Source: a virus
IMG/VR virus record: IMGVR_UViG_3300021964_009988
Location: 1-24,276 of that record
Direction: 5' to 3' (one strand)
Length of the DNA: 24,276 bases
Shown here in pieces: positions 6,796 through 13,944 of this stretch (the first letter of the stretch is position 1; every line of letters begins with the position of its first letter). The translations under genes and the position numbers were made by a program. Below the pieces are notes generated by a model that saw only the letters and a program-made list of their open reading frames with translations, made no database searches and was not told where the DNA came from.

Positions 6796-7278
6796 TTTAT
6801 TAATTTTTAATTTTGGAAGTGATAGAGGATCACTTACCTTTTCAAGTGGTAGCAACTGATCCTCAAGTTGTTTCAAATGTTTATTCCAATTCAGCCAACT
6901 CTCTACACCAATTGATTCAATCATTCTTGCACTCGGAGAGCGCCGATCTGTTGGATTACTATCAAAAATATCCTGAAGTTGTCTATAACTATTCTCATCT
7001 GAGTAATAAAATAAAGTTTTCAATGTCTGATTAGCATAGCTACCTTCAATTTTAACACCTTTAACGCTCCATTTTTGTTCGTGATCTAAGCACATTTCAG
7101 CTTTTTCTATAAAGTCATTGGGACTTGAAGCTTTCCATTCTTTTGCGTAGTTTAATAATATTGGACATAATGCATTTGCTTTTGATTTATATCCTTTTTT
7201 AAGTGCATGAGTATGCATATTTAATCCGTGAATTATGCTACCACGTTTATTATCATTGTCTCTTATATCACCAATCAT
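6790..7278 (-). CDS. Unknown protein, last gene of methyltransferase cassette
   Basis: A 162-residue, mostly helical, charged protein with no family I recognise. ATG 7278 overlaps the stop of the gene before it (TAATG), so the two are translationally coupled. Two stretches are Lys/Asn-rich (residues 25-36) and Leu-rich (140-162). Its place at the end of a methyltransferase - nuclease-like - unknown - unknown series suggests it works with that cassette, for example as a specificity or accessory protein; this is inference from position only. Confidence 0.6.
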   Translation of the reverse strand: MIGDIRDNDNKRGSIIHGLNMHTHALKKGYKSKANALCPILLNYAKEWKASSPNDFIEKAEMCLDHEQKWSVKGVKIEGSYANQTLKTLFYYSDENSYRQLQDIFDSNPTDRRSPSARMIESIGVESWLNWNKHLKQLEDQLLPLEKVSDPLSLPKLKINKL

Positions 7279-7835
7279 TAATCAATCCTATATTGTGGGT
7301 GTTCACAGACTACAATGCCTGCATTTTCATATCTTTTGGCTGCTACGCTCATGTCCTCTGTCCAAGGTAGTAGTCTATCATTTTCTAAGTTAAGTATGAT
7401 TGTGACTTTTGAGTATCGCCACATCCAATCGCGTAGCTGTTGCAGAGTCCAGCCTTGATCTCGGATACCTTTTTTAGGAATTAGAATCGGATACTCATGC
7501 TCACAAGTAAACCACCGCTTGCCTCGCTCATCTCGCGCATTGCAAATCTGGCGATGAGTTGGCGGCTTTCCTCCACGTTGTTCAGTTAAGTCATCTTTAA
7601 TACTTTGATATTTAAAGAGTGCCTCACTTGACCAGAGCTTACACCACTGTATTAGTGATGCAGTGTTAGAGTGGACTGAAGTGCTTTCAGCTGAGATTAC
7701 ATCAGATGCTCCTCTTAAACATCTATCTATCACATGATACTGATATTTCGGTAAAAGAGGAGTGAGAGTACAAGAGTAAGCAATCTCAATCCAAGTATTA
7801 GCTTGTAGTTTCCAATCCTCTAGGGATGTCGTCAT
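7278..7835 (-). CDS. Unknown protein with conserved-looking CEHEYP motif
   Basis: The start is ATG 7835, 8 nt after GGAG; an in-frame TTG at 7841 is too close to that site. The 185-residue protein overlaps the nuclease-like gene by 38 nt. Residues 105-160 contain the dense block RWFTCEHEYPI, PKKGIRDQGWT, LRDWMWRYSKVTIIL and ENDRLLPW, rich in aromatic and charged residues, which looks like an enzyme or binding core rather than linker. I cannot assign a family. A nuclease role is possible given the neighbours, but no catalytic signature is certain. Confidence 0.6.
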   Translation of the reverse strand: MTTSLEDWKLQANTWIEIAYSCTLTPLLPKYQYHVIDRCLRGASDVISAESTSVHSNTASLIQWCKLWSSEALFKYQSIKDDLTEQRGGKPPTHRQICNARDERGKRWFTCEHEYPILIPKKGIRDQGWTLQQLRDWMWRYSKVTIILNLENDRLLPWTEDMSVAAKRYENAGIVVCEHPQYRID

Positions 7836-8352
7836 ATGCAATTCTCCATTGTTGTAGTTTTGTCCAGCAAGGCCCTTCGTGAGGAATAGAACGAATTCCT
7901 ACATTAGACCCGTCATTACCTTGATCATTACCAACCCATTGTTCAAACTCATCTAAAAATGTTTGGATAGTAGGGATCCAATAAAATTGAAGCTGTTTAG
8001 TTTTAAAGTGAAAAAACTGACAAAACAAAGATTGTGTTAAATCATAATTGAGTTTTATTTGTCCAATTCTATAAGACCCCATAGGAGGAGCTGAAGTTTT
8101 AATTTCTACCTTGTGATTACCAATGATAGAATCAGTGTCTCCCTTAACACGTTTCCAATTAAAAAAGTGATTAGCTAAGTGTTCACCTACTTTTCCTAAA
8201 TCATTATTTGTATTTTTATTAACAACTGTCCATGCTAAAGCTGTAGCGTAATCATGTTCATAAGCAATGTTAATAGCTTCTTTTTTGAGTTGTTCTAAAG
8301 TATATTTTGTAAGAATTTTTTCACATAGATCATCAAGCATATTGCATCTCAT
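7798..8352 (-). CDS. PD-(D/E)xK-like nuclease, putative restriction-type partner
   Basis: The 184-residue product has GKVGEHLANHFF (helix with a conserved-type Glu), then GDTDSIIGNHKVEIKTSAP: an Asp followed by hairpin and a VEIK strand, the layout E...D...ExK of the PD-(D/E)xK nuclease fold, with a following QIKL strand. The C-terminal half (residues 115-184) is unfamiliar. The gene overlaps the methyltransferase gene by 20 nt, so the two are coupled as in restriction-modification pairs. The start is ATG 8352 or ATG 8340; neither has a clear ribosome site. It could also act on host DNA rather than as a restriction enzyme. The fold is fairly likely, the role inferred. Confidence 0.6.
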   Translation of the reverse strand: MRCNMLDDLCEKILTKYTLEQLKKEAINIAYEHDYATALAWTVVNKNTNNDLGKVGEHLANHFFNWKRVKGDTDSIIGNHKVEIKTSAPPMGSYRIGQIKLNYDLTQSLFCQFFHFKTKQLQFYWIPTIQTFLDEFEQWVGNDQGNDGSNVGIRSIPHEGPCWTKLQQWRIAYDDIPRGLETTS

Positions 8353-9160
8353 ATAGTTGAACTAATGCTCCCTTACCTAAAGAAGCTTGTCTCGCAGAAT
8401 CGTGTGCTGAAGAATAATCGAGTTTAGTAAATCGTTGTTTTAAAATGCTAAGATCAATATTCGATTTGATAAAATGAACAGACTTTGGACGCCAACGATA
8501 TAAATCATCGCTCATTTGACCAGGATTTGAGCCATAAGCTAAGATAACAAAGTCTGCATCTTTCGGAGGGTGTAGTTCTTTATCACGAGATGTATAAGGT
8601 AAAAACTGCCAGTCTGGATGAACAGTAGAAAGTTTTATCTTTTTACGAGGGCTGTTTGTTCGCTTCCAGACTTGAAAGCAGCACTTTACAGAAGTAGCCT
8701 TTTCCCCATAAAAAGCATTATCTAAATCTATAGAAGTGACTAAACTAAAATCTAAAGAAAGAGAGTTTTGAATATGGGGCTTTTTCCAAGTGCGAGGAAT
8801 GATAAAAGCTATTGTATCAGCAAATTGTGCTGCATGATTAAAAAACTTTATTGCTTCTTTGTTTTGTGTACCAAAAGGTGGATTGCCGATTACAAGATGG
8901 TTTCCTTTTTTAAGTGTATAGTCATACCAAGAGCCGCAGATCCAAGAACTTATATCCTTTTTAAGTCTTGAATCTATCTCTACCGCAACACGCTTGTCAT
9001 GAGGTAGCAAATCAAAAAAACTTCCTTCTCCTGCGCTTGGTTCTATAACTAAGTCAAAATTATCTAAATCAATATTAGATAAACACAGTTTTGCAGTATC
9101 AGTATTAGTAAAAAATTGGTCAAAGGTATAAACGCTTGCAGTTTTTCTTTTTTCAGTCAT
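8333..9160 (-). CDS. DNA methyltransferase (NPPF-type, probable N6-adenine)
   Basis: The start is ATG 9160, 6 nt after AGGAG; an earlier ATG at 9166 abuts the ribosome site and is rejected. Numbered from the earlier Met, motif I (IEPSAGEGSF, SAM binding) is at 41-50 and the catalytic NPPF at 95-98, preceded by DQFFTNTDTAKLC, which fits motif X. The order X-I-IV is that of gamma-type amino-methyltransferases such as M.TaqI. A C-terminal region of about 130 residues could carry target recognition. Length 275 aa is short for the family. It lies between a sulfotransferase and a nuclease-like gene. Roles could be protection of phage DNA from host restriction, or modification in a phage-borne restriction-type pair. 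Confidence 0.8.
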   Translation of the reverse strand: MTEKRKTASVYTFDQFFTNTDTAKLCLSNIDLDNFDLVIEPSAGEGSFFDLLPHDKRVAVEIDSRLKKDISSWICGSWYDYTLKKGNHLVIGNPPFGTQNKEAIKFFNHAAQFADTIAFIIPRTWKKPHIQNSLSLDFSLVTSIDLDNAFYGEKATSVKCCFQVWKRTNSPRKKIKLSTVHPDWQFLPYTSRDKELHPPKDADFVILAYGSNPGQMSDDLYRWRPKSVHFIKSNIDLSILKQRFTKLDYSSAHDSARQASLGKGALVQLYEMQYA

Positions 9161-9172
9161 TTTCATCTCCTT

Positions 9173-9844
9173 CTATACTCTTTCATCACGACGATAGTTA
9201 AACAGTTTAAAGTCTATCTTAAAAAAATTGTAGATAAGTTCTCTTGTCTCTTCATCATAGTATGCAGAGTAGTGAACGTTTTTATCACGAAAGCCGCTTT
9301 TTTCATGAGTAAGATCTGGTAGCTTACAATTAATTAACTTTTCAATCGTTTTATAGTCTTCTGAGATATTTTCATATCTACCAACAAAGTCAACGAGAGT
9401 GCTATCTTCAGTTCCTAAATAAGGATGCTGCAAATCACTATATGCATATTCTTGAATATATTGTTTAGCCCAGTCTTTAAATCCTTCGATCTTAGACTCT
9501 TGTTCAACTTTTCCAGTAAGTCTAACAGATTTACCAGTAACATCCCAGTGGTATCTTGATACAGCTAAGTCATAAGGATTACGAACAAATCCAAACGAAA
9601 AAAAGTCAGGCACGTTACAGCACTGCGAAACTTCAGTATAAGTTTTAGGCGCAAGCCCTCTAGGTAATCTGTCCAAGTTTTGACCACAAGATATATGACT
9701 ATCATGTAAAACACCATCTATCATCATTGTACCTAAAATAATATCATCAGGACCGCAGATAGTAGAAAGAGCTGCTTGTATGCTTGTGCCAGCAGTTTTT
9801 TGTGTCTTAAAGAATATAAAGTTATTTTTGTAGCTTAAAATCAT
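9173..9844 (-). CDS. Sulfotransferase family protein
   Basis: The 223-residue protein begins with FIFFKTQKTAGTS at residues 9-21, the 5'-phosphosulfate-binding loop (P-loop-like KTxxTS) that binds PAPS, and has FGFVRNPYDLAVSRYHW at about 84-100, the 3'-phosphate-binding Arg...Ser motif. Such enzymes move sulfate from PAPS to a sugar, lipid or protein. Small sulfotransferases occur in marine T4-like phages and are thought to act on cell-surface or virion sugars. The acceptor is unknown. The start codon lies only 5 nt after a -10 box, so the message may be leaderless. Confidence 0.85.
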   Translation of the reverse strand: MILSYKNNFIFFKTQKTAGTSIQAALSTICGPDDIILGTMMIDGVLHDSHISCGQNLDRLPRGLAPKTYTEVSQCCNVPDFFSFGFVRNPYDLAVSRYHWDVTGKSVRLTGKVEQESKIEGFKDWAKQYIQEYAYSDLQHPYLGTEDSTLVDFVGRYENISEDYKTIEKLINCKLPDLTHEKSGFRDKNVHYSAYYDEETRELIYNFFKIDFKLFNYRRDERV

Positions 9845-9849
9845 AAGTA

Positions 9850-9878
9850 ATAATATAAGAATTAACGCATTTTGGCAA
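9850..9878 (-). promoter_or_regulatory. Promoter TTGCCA-N17-TATTAT, apparently leaderless
   Basis: TTGCCA (9878-9873) and TATTAT (9855-9850), 17 bp apart, immediately after the terminator of the phosphate permease gene. The -10 is followed by 5 nt and then the ATG of the sulfotransferase gene at 9844, placing the expected transcription start on or next to the start codon. The same geometry occurs at 17419-17447. Confidence 0.55.
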
Positions 9879-9909
9879 TAAAAAAGCGATGCTACGTAGT
9901 AGCATCGCT
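9879..9909 (-). terminator. Intrinsic terminator of the PiT gene
   Basis: A perfect 11-bp stem (AGCGATGCTAC at 9885-9895 with 9899-9909) and a 3-nt loop, followed on the minus strand by TTTTTATT. This is a strong canonical terminator that isolates the phosphate permease gene from the sulfotransferase operon. Confidence 0.9.
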
Positions 9910-9957
9910 CTATGAAAGTGCACTTTTGTGGGTAAATGCTCTATTGCAAATCGTCCA

Positions 9958-10920
9958 CTAGTGTAGTCCGTTAGGCACAATAACGTAGTGAATTGATAAC
10001 ACCACAGCCACAGAAGCTCCTAACCCAATCATCATTTTGATAAAGTCTTTTGTTACTAGCGGAAACACAGTTCTCCACTTTTGTTTACCAGTAATTGTAG
10101 CCATTGCGAGTTCTCGTCCACACAGTAGCCCAACAAATACCCAAGTAGTGCTCATTGGTATATCATTAAGTTCTTTAAAAAACCAAAGGATCAGCCAGTA
10201 TACTGCATCAATTATTGTAGCTGAGCGTACATATCTTGTGTTATGCTTTTCAATCACAATATTTTGTATTTTACCACCGCCTTCGCGAAACATAAAAGCC
10301 ATACCAACAATAAATAGTATGCTAATTATAATCATTAAATCCCACGGTATCTGTCGTGGGAGAAACACAGCGATGTTGGCCATATCATGTGATAACCAAG
10401 TGAACCATAATAAACCTGTTGTTACCCATTGGCCTATTCTCCACCAGCGTTTGTGTTCTTCTTTTACTGGCTTTGCCTCGTCAAGTATTTTGCTTACCAC
10501 AATCCAAATTGCATAAGCTGCAACTGCTGCAACAGCATAACCCATCATAGATTTGATCAACATTTTTTCTAACACAAAGGTTGATGCAAAGGCACTTAAA
10601 ACTAAAAAAGACGTACTCACTGGTACGCCAATTCTGGTTAAGATTAATAGTAGTCCTGGTGCCATTGCATGATACCACTGTATCTCTTGAAACGGTATTT
10701 TATTTAGTCGTCCATAACTAATGTCTCCACCATTAGTATACCAACCATACCACAAAGTATAAAGGAGAACTACTGAAGCAGCTCCCCACATTACTTTCCA
10801 ACTAAATCTCTCATTATTTGATGCGATCCATGTACCGAGAGTTTGTACAGAATCGTTTGCGATAACAGCATAACCAGCAAATAGAAAGCCGATAGCCATC
10901 CACAGTGTGAGTGCTTCCAT
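9958..10920 (-). CDS. PiT-family inorganic phosphate permease
   Basis: A 320-residue membrane protein with about eight to nine hydrophobic segments. The first half carries AVIANDSVQTLGTW (residues 18-31), matching the GANDVANSFGT loop of PiT transporters, and GVPVSTSFLVLS; the second half repeats it as SHDMANIAVFLP and PMSTTWVFVGLL. The inverted duplicated signature is diagnostic of PiT (PHO-4) permeases, which import phosphate with H+ or Na+. Bacterial members are about 400-500 aa, so this is compact. ATG 10920 has a strong AGGAG. It has a private promoter, a structured leader and a terminator, so it is a stand-alone expression unit. It would raise phosphate uptake of the infected cell; that role is inferred. 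Confidence 0.85.
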   Translation of the reverse strand: MEALTLWMAIGFLFAGYAVIANDSVQTLGTWIASNNERFSWKVMWGAASVVLLYTLWYGWYTNGGDISYGRLNKIPFQEIQWYHAMAPGLLLILTRIGVPVSTSFLVLSAFASTFVLEKMLIKSMMGYAVAAVAAYAIWIVVSKILDEAKPVKEEHKRWWRIGQWVTTGLLWFTWLSHDMANIAVFLPRQIPWDLMIIISILFIVGMAFMFREGGGKIQNIVIEKHNTRYVRSATIIDAVYWLILWFFKELNDIPMSTTWVFVGLLCGRELAMATITGKQKWRTVFPLVTKDFIKMMIGLGASVAVVLSIHYVIVPNGLH

Positions 10921-10931
10921 TTTTTATCTCC

Positions 10932-10984
10932 TCGCTTGACGGCTTTACCCCGTCGCTCACGTGGGTGACTAGGAATATCCTAGT
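10932..10984 (-). promoter_or_regulatory. Structured 5' leader of the PiT gene
   Basis: Between the predicted start (near 10986) and the ribosome site there are three hairpins: ACTAGGA/TCCTAGT, 7 bp, loop ATA (10968-10984); TCAC/GTGA (about 10957-10968); and GACGG/CCGTC, 5 bp (10938-10954), ending next to GAGGAG. A stem so close to the ribosome site could control translation. No known riboswitch consensus is recognised. Confidence 0.45.
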
Positions 10985-10992
10985 ACATGCTA

Positions 10993-11020
10993 ATCATAAC
11001 ATAAAATAAAAAGTTGTCTA
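10993..11020 (-). promoter_or_regulatory. Sigma70-like promoter of the PiT gene
   Basis: TAGACA (11020-11015) and TATGAT (10998-10993) with a 16-bp spacer; each is one base from the sigma70 consensus. This differs from the TTGCTT-type promoters elsewhere in the window and may be read by the unmodified host polymerase. Confidence 0.55.
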
Positions 11021-11045
11021 CCCCATATAATAAGCGTCGTATCTT

Positions 11046-11372
11046 TTAACTTTTAGAGTCATTGCTATCAAGTAAATCAAACCTCAAATCATATCCAAAT
11101 GCTAATACACATGCTTCATCACCATCTGTCTCAAGTATTGACCACGATCCTGTTTCTGAATTTGTCCATAGACCGACTTGTACTGCAAACTCTTCGAGAT
11201 CCTCATCATAAGCAATACCTAAACCATTTAGCAGATACTCTTCTCCCTGTTGTTGAAGTATTACACCAATTTCTTCTAATGATCCACATCGCACAGGTTT
11301 TGTTCTCCACTCACCTGCGTGAACGCTGTATGATAGCAACACTACAGCAGTGGTCAATGCTATTAGTTTCAT
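11046..11372 (-). CDS. Secreted small protein, unknown
   Basis: A 108-residue product with a signal peptide (residues 1-19, cleavage after VHA). The mature part is acidic and has two cysteines (in RCGSLEEI and EACVLAFG) that could form a disulfide in the periplasm. ATG 11372 overlaps the stop of the upstream gene (ATGA) and has GGAGG. No family is recognised. Similar exported small proteins accompany marine T4-like phage accessory operons, but I cannot name one. Confidence 0.65.
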   Translation of the reverse strand: MKLIALTTAVVLLSYSVHAGEWRTKPVRCGSLEEIGVILQQQGEEYLLNGLGIAYDEDLEEFAVQVGLWTNSETGSWSILETDGDEACVLAFGYDLRFDLLDSNDSKS

Positions 11373-11800
11373 GAGTCCTCCTCCAGTTGCTCTAACACTT
11401 CAACTTTTACTCCAGAATGAATCCATACCTCATCAATCTCTGGGTAGTATTCTTGTGTCTCTAGCCAAAGCTCTGCATCTTCCATTTCTTCAAGCTCTTC
11501 TTTAATATCCTGATTTGTTTCTTTGCTTGAGTTAAGTGCGAATGTAGACCAGTCACACCACACACTGTCCCAAGTAGTATCAAGCTCCCAGTTCTCGTAG
11601 GCAGTTATTTCTAAAGAGTCGTTATCCTGCCACTCTTGTAGTTCTTTTAACTCTTCTTCAGTAACAGTTAAGATAAAAGAGCCCCAACGCCAACCAATAT
11701 TGCGCTCAAAAACACGAGGATTTTCAGTAGAAGTCCAACGCTCTACCTCTTCTATACTCTTTTTCCATTTAGGCTCTACCGATACTTTATAGTAAATCAT
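11369..11800 (-). CDS. Acidic phage protein, unknown
   Basis: A 143-residue, strongly acidic, Trp-rich protein (over ten Trp and many Glu) beginning MIYYKVSVEPKWKKS. AGAGGATAAG precedes ATG 11800. It ends in an ATGA overlap with the secreted-protein gene. No motif or family is recognised; the acidity could suit a DNA-mimic or protein-binding role, which is only speculation. Confidence 0.6.
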   Translation of the reverse strand: MIYYKVSVEPKWKKSIEEVERWTSTENPRVFERNIGWRWGSFILTVTEEELKELQEWQDNDSLEITAYENWELDTTWDSVWCDWSTFALNSSKETNQDIKEELEEMEDAELWLETQEYYPEIDEVWIHSGVKVEVLEQLEEDS

Positions 11801-11843
11801 AAACTTATCCTCTATTTTGAGTTTAACAAATTATTTTATCTGT

Positions 11844-12008
11844 TTAAAACCATCCAAGTTTTATGCCATTATGGGCAATAATAAAAAAGCAAGCAACCAT
11901 ATGAGTTATAACCCATATGGTGCGGAAAATTGCAGCAAGATCACTTTCACGGTCATCTCCAATTTTTGATCCAATAGTTTTAGCCCATATTCGCCAAACC
12001 CTATTCAT
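11844..12008 (-). CDS. Small single-pass membrane protein (54 aa)
   Basis: ATG 12008 overlaps the end of the peroxiredoxin gene (ATGAATAG). The product starts MNRVWRIWAK, has an acidic linker (DDRESD) and one membrane segment at about residues 30-46 (TIWVITHMVACFFIIA). The layout, a Trp-rich amphipathic start then a hydrophobic segment, is like a small protein I associate with T4-like cyanophages, function unknown. It was too short for routine ORF cut-offs, but coupling and composition support it. Confidence 0.65.
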   Translation of the reverse strand: MNRVWRIWAKTIGSKIGDDRESDLAAIFRTIWVITHMVACFFIIAHNGIKLGWF

Positions 12009-12546
12009 CAGATATAGACTCTCCTGTTAGGTCTTTGTATATTGTTTCTGGGGATGTTTCGCCATACGGGTCATCATCATCGCCAAGCTGATTCTTGCCT
12101 GGCTCTTCATACCAATCAGTAATCATTGTATCCTCAGCTACAAATGCGTAGCGCCAAGAGCGATAACCAAATCCTAAATGCTTTTTATTAACAAGCATAT
12201 CAAGTGCCTCAGTAAGCTCTCCATTACCGTCAGGTATCACTTTAACACGCTCAATACATTGATCTTTTGCCCATTTGTTCATAACAAAAGCATCATTAAC
12301 AGACACACAGTATATTTCATCTATACCTGCAGACTTAAATCGATTGTAGTTATCTTCAAATCCTGGCAGTTGATAGGTTGAACACGTCGGAGTAAAAGCT
12401 CCTGGAAGTGAGAATACAAGCACTCGCTTGTCTCCAAATAATTGGTCAGTTGATACAACTTCCCAACGAAAAGGGTTCGGTCCGTCGATACTGTCATCGC
12501 GAATACGAGTCATAAATTCAATGTAAGGTATATTTTTTCCTATCAT
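12001..12546 (-). CDS. Peroxiredoxin, Prx5-like
   Basis: The 181-residue protein carries PGAFTPTCS at residues 48-56, the active site of the Prx5 group, with the peroxidatic Cys at 55, followed by LPGF (60-63) where Prx5 has HLPG. Later blocks (VSVNDAFVMNKWAKDQ; RYAFVAEDTMITDWY) match the rest of the fold. It reduces H2O2 or organic peroxides using a thiol partner, often glutaredoxin. It sits directly downstream of tRNA-Trp. It probably protects the infected cell or phage enzymes from oxidative stress; that role is inferred. Confidence 0.9.
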   Translation of the reverse strand: MIGKNIPYIEFMTRIRDDSIDGPNPFRWEVVSTDQLFGDKRVLVFSLPGAFTPTCSTYQLPGFEDNYNRFKSAGIDEIYCVSVNDAFVMNKWAKDQCIERVKVIPDGNGELTEALDMLVNKKHLGFGYRSWRYAFVAEDTMITDWYEEPGKNQLGDDDDPYGETSPETIYKDLTGESISDE

Positions 12547-12567
12547 TAATTTCTTCTTTCTATTAAA

Positions 12568-12641
12568 TGGCAGGAGTGTAAGGAATTGAACCCTATCCTG
12601 CTGGGTTGGAGCCAGCCGTGCTTCCGTAACACTTCACTCCT
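12568..12641 (-). tRNA. tRNA-Trp(CCA)
   Basis: A complete cloverleaf: a perfect 7-bp acceptor (AGGAGTG with CACTCCT), D-arm with GG in the loop, anticodon stem GCTGG/CCAGC with loop CTCCAAC giving anticodon CCA, T-arm TAGGG-TTCAATT-CCTTA, G discriminator and an encoded CCA end (12570-12568). Its first two bases overlap the TAG stop of the glycine-zipper gene. It reads UGG. Confidence 0.95.
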
Positions 12642-13023
12642 ATTTATTAAATCGTAAAGTATATTGTCTACCATTATGTAAAAAAGTTACAGTAGAATGT
12701 GAATATACATTTTCATATTCTTCATCATATCTAGTTTCAGTGCGGCAACGAGTGCCTTTATTACGCTCTGAATTTAGAATACCTCCGATAATTGCTCCAA
12801 TGGCTCCTCCGCCGTCTTCGCCTGGAACATTATTTCCTATAGCTCCTCCAACAATCGCGCCCTCAAGTAAATTTTCAATATCTGATTTACCATTACCTTC
12901 AGAGCAGATCTCAACAACAAAAGGTGTCTTGACTATAACACTTTTATAGTGGTCTTGCACAGTCTCTGCATATGCAGACGAACAAGAAGTAGTTAGTAAA
13001 AAAGCTAGTAGTAATTTTTTCAT
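12640..13023 (-). CDS. Exported glycine-zipper protein
   Basis: A 127-residue product with a signal peptide (residues 1-19, AYA before Glu). Residues 53-84 form a Gly-rich zipper (EGAIVGGAIGNN and GGGAIGAIIGGIL) of the 17-kDa-antigen/glycine-zipper 2TM type, able to insert into or lie on membranes. Two cysteines flank it (ICSEGN; TRCRTE). The C-terminal part is a short beta-rich tail. AGGAG precedes ATG 13023. Related small proteins occur in marine phages; an outer-membrane or envelope role is inferred. Confidence 0.75.
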   Translation of the reverse strand: MKKLLLAFLLTTSCSSAYAETVQDHYKSVIVKTPFVVEICSEGNGKSDIENLLEGAIVGGAIGNNVPGEDGGGAIGAIIGGILNSERNKGTRCRTETRYDEEYENVYSHSTVTFLHNGRQYTLRFNK

Positions 13024-13034
13024 TAAATCTCCTA

Positions 13035-13133
13035 CTAAGAAACTTGTAATGCTACGTAAATAAGCATTCCTAATATGCTAAAATTTATTATCATATTTAT
13101 ATAGTGTGGGTTTGGATTCATTTTTGACCTCAT
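13035..13133 (-). CDS. Tiny membrane protein (32 aa)
   Basis: ATG 13133 overlaps the stop of the preceding gene (ATGA). After a polar start (MRSKMNPNPHY) comes one membrane helix (INMIINFSILGMLIYVALQV). It ends in TAG at 13035, leaving AGGAG for the next gene. No family is recognised. Support is coupling plus composition. Confidence 0.5.
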   Translation of the reverse strand: MRSKMNPNPHYINMIINFSILGMLIYVALQVS

Positions 13134-13327
13134 TTTGATAACTTGTAACAAACTAATGATTTACCGTTTCCAGGTTCTATAACAAGAGATGGCAGAGAAG
13201 CATCTACTTCTCTACACTCTGGTAAGTTTTTCCAAACATATCCCTCAGCAAGCTGTTGCTTTTCAGCTTCAAAGAAATCAGCATTTGAATTAAAAAACAA
13301 CATTCCAACTATGATTATTACTTCCAT
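13130..13327 (-). CDS. Small exported or membrane-anchored protein
   Basis: A 65-residue product with a hydrophobic start (MEVIIIVGMLFF), then a soluble part with two cysteines (PECREV and LVCYKL). ATG 13327 follows the previous stop within a few bases. It could be an exported disulfide-bonded peptide. No family is recognised. Confidence 0.55.
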   Translation of the reverse strand: MEVIIIVGMLFFNSNADFFEAEKQQLAEGYVWKNLPECREVDASLPSLVIEPGNGKSLVCYKLSK

Positions 13328-13329
13328 GT

Positions 13330-13536
13330 TTAGTACCCTTCAAAATAACTATCTAAGATATCAATTTGATCTTCGTATTTAGCAATCTGCTCAAGTTCTA
13401 CCTCAATAGCCTCAATAATATCAGAATGCTCACCGATGCCCACAGGGTGTGCTAGATAAACTTCGATATTTGCACGATGCTTTTCAATGTGCCCTTGTGC
13501 ATGTGTACGCACAGCGTTTAGTAGTACATCTCTCAT
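13330..13536 (-). CDS. Small conserved-type phage protein
   Basis: A 68-residue helical, acidic protein starting MRDVLLNAVRTHAQGHIEKH, with HRANIEVYLAHPVGIGEH in the middle. I associate this pattern with a widespread small protein of T4-like marine phages, function unknown. Its ATG overlaps the upstream stop (TAATG). Confidence 0.7.
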   Translation of the reverse strand: MRDVLLNAVRTHAQGHIEKHRANIEVYLAHPVGIGEHSDIIEAIEVELEQIAKYEDQIDILDSYFEGY

Positions 13537-13739
13537 TATTTATCCTCTACTTCTATAACATAACCAAGACCTCTTAAAAAAGAGTTGAAGTGAAACTGAA
13601 TATCATTCACAAGCACATCATCTAATCCTGAGCCTTCTTCTGTTTGAAATTCATAATTTATTGAGGGTAGTGTTTCTTTTACATAAGATTTATTTTGATT
13701 ATAATCAGCATCATAGCTGAAACGAAAAGTGCCAGACAT
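13536..13739 (-). CDS. Small phage protein, unknown
   Basis: A 67-residue product beginning MSGTFRFSYDADYNQNKSY, with a strong AGGAG before ATG 13739. It is the first gene after promoter 13770-13798. No family is recognised. Confidence 0.6.
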   Translation of the reverse strand: MSGTFRFSYDADYNQNKSYVKETLPSINYEFQTEEGSGLDDVLVNDIQFHFNSFLRGLGYVIEVEDK

Positions 13740-13769
13740 ATTTTTCTCCTTTGTTAATGTTATAAAAAG

Positions 13770-13798
13770 ATATTACAAGATAAATAGGCATAAAGCAA
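13770..13798 (-). promoter_or_regulatory. Phage promoter TTGCTT-N17-TAATAT
   Basis: TTGCTT (13798-13793) and TAATAT (13775-13770), spacer 17 bp, directly abutting the terminator of the Hsp20 operon. It starts the operon that reaches the glycine-zipper gene, tRNA-Trp and peroxiredoxin. Confidence 0.6.
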
Positions 13799-13799
13799 G

Positions 13800-13826
13800 A
13801 AAGGAGCTACTCTCGCAGCTCCCTTT
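13800..13826 (-). terminator. Terminator of the Hsp20 operon
   Basis: AAAGGAGCT (13800-13808) pairs with 13817-13826 with one bulged C and an 8-nt loop. The T-tract that follows on the minus strand is interrupted (CTTTCTTGCTTT) and merges with the next promoter's -35, a compact terminator-promoter junction. Confidence 0.6.
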
Positions 13827-13839
13827 GCACAAAGGTTTA

Positions 13840-13944
13840 TTAAAGTGTTCGCCAGTTAGCCATGCTTAATAAGCTTGACTGACGAGTTAATACTTGAGTA
13901 ACAGCAGTATCATTTGAATAATAGTTGTAAAAAAACTTTAACAT
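13840..13944 (-). CDS. Tiny protein (34 aa), end of Hsp20 operon
   Basis: ATG 13944 overlaps the stop of the gene before it (TAATG). The product starts with an aromatic MLKFFYNYY segment followed by a polar helix (TAVTQVLTRQSSLLSMANW). The terminator follows 14 nt after its stop. No family is recognised. Support is coupling and position. Confidence 0.5.
   Translation of the reverse strand: MLKFFYNYYSNDTAVTQVLTRQSSLLSMANWRTL

Noticed and set aside
10037-10516. A 159-codon plus-strand ORF
   Set aside because: It is antisense to the PiT permease, whose membrane signatures are clear; long antisense frames are expected opposite hydrophobic genes.
11880-11910. TTGCTT on the minus strand resembling the shared promoter
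   Set aside because: It lies inside the coding sequence of the 54-residue membrane protein and has no -10 box at 17 bp.
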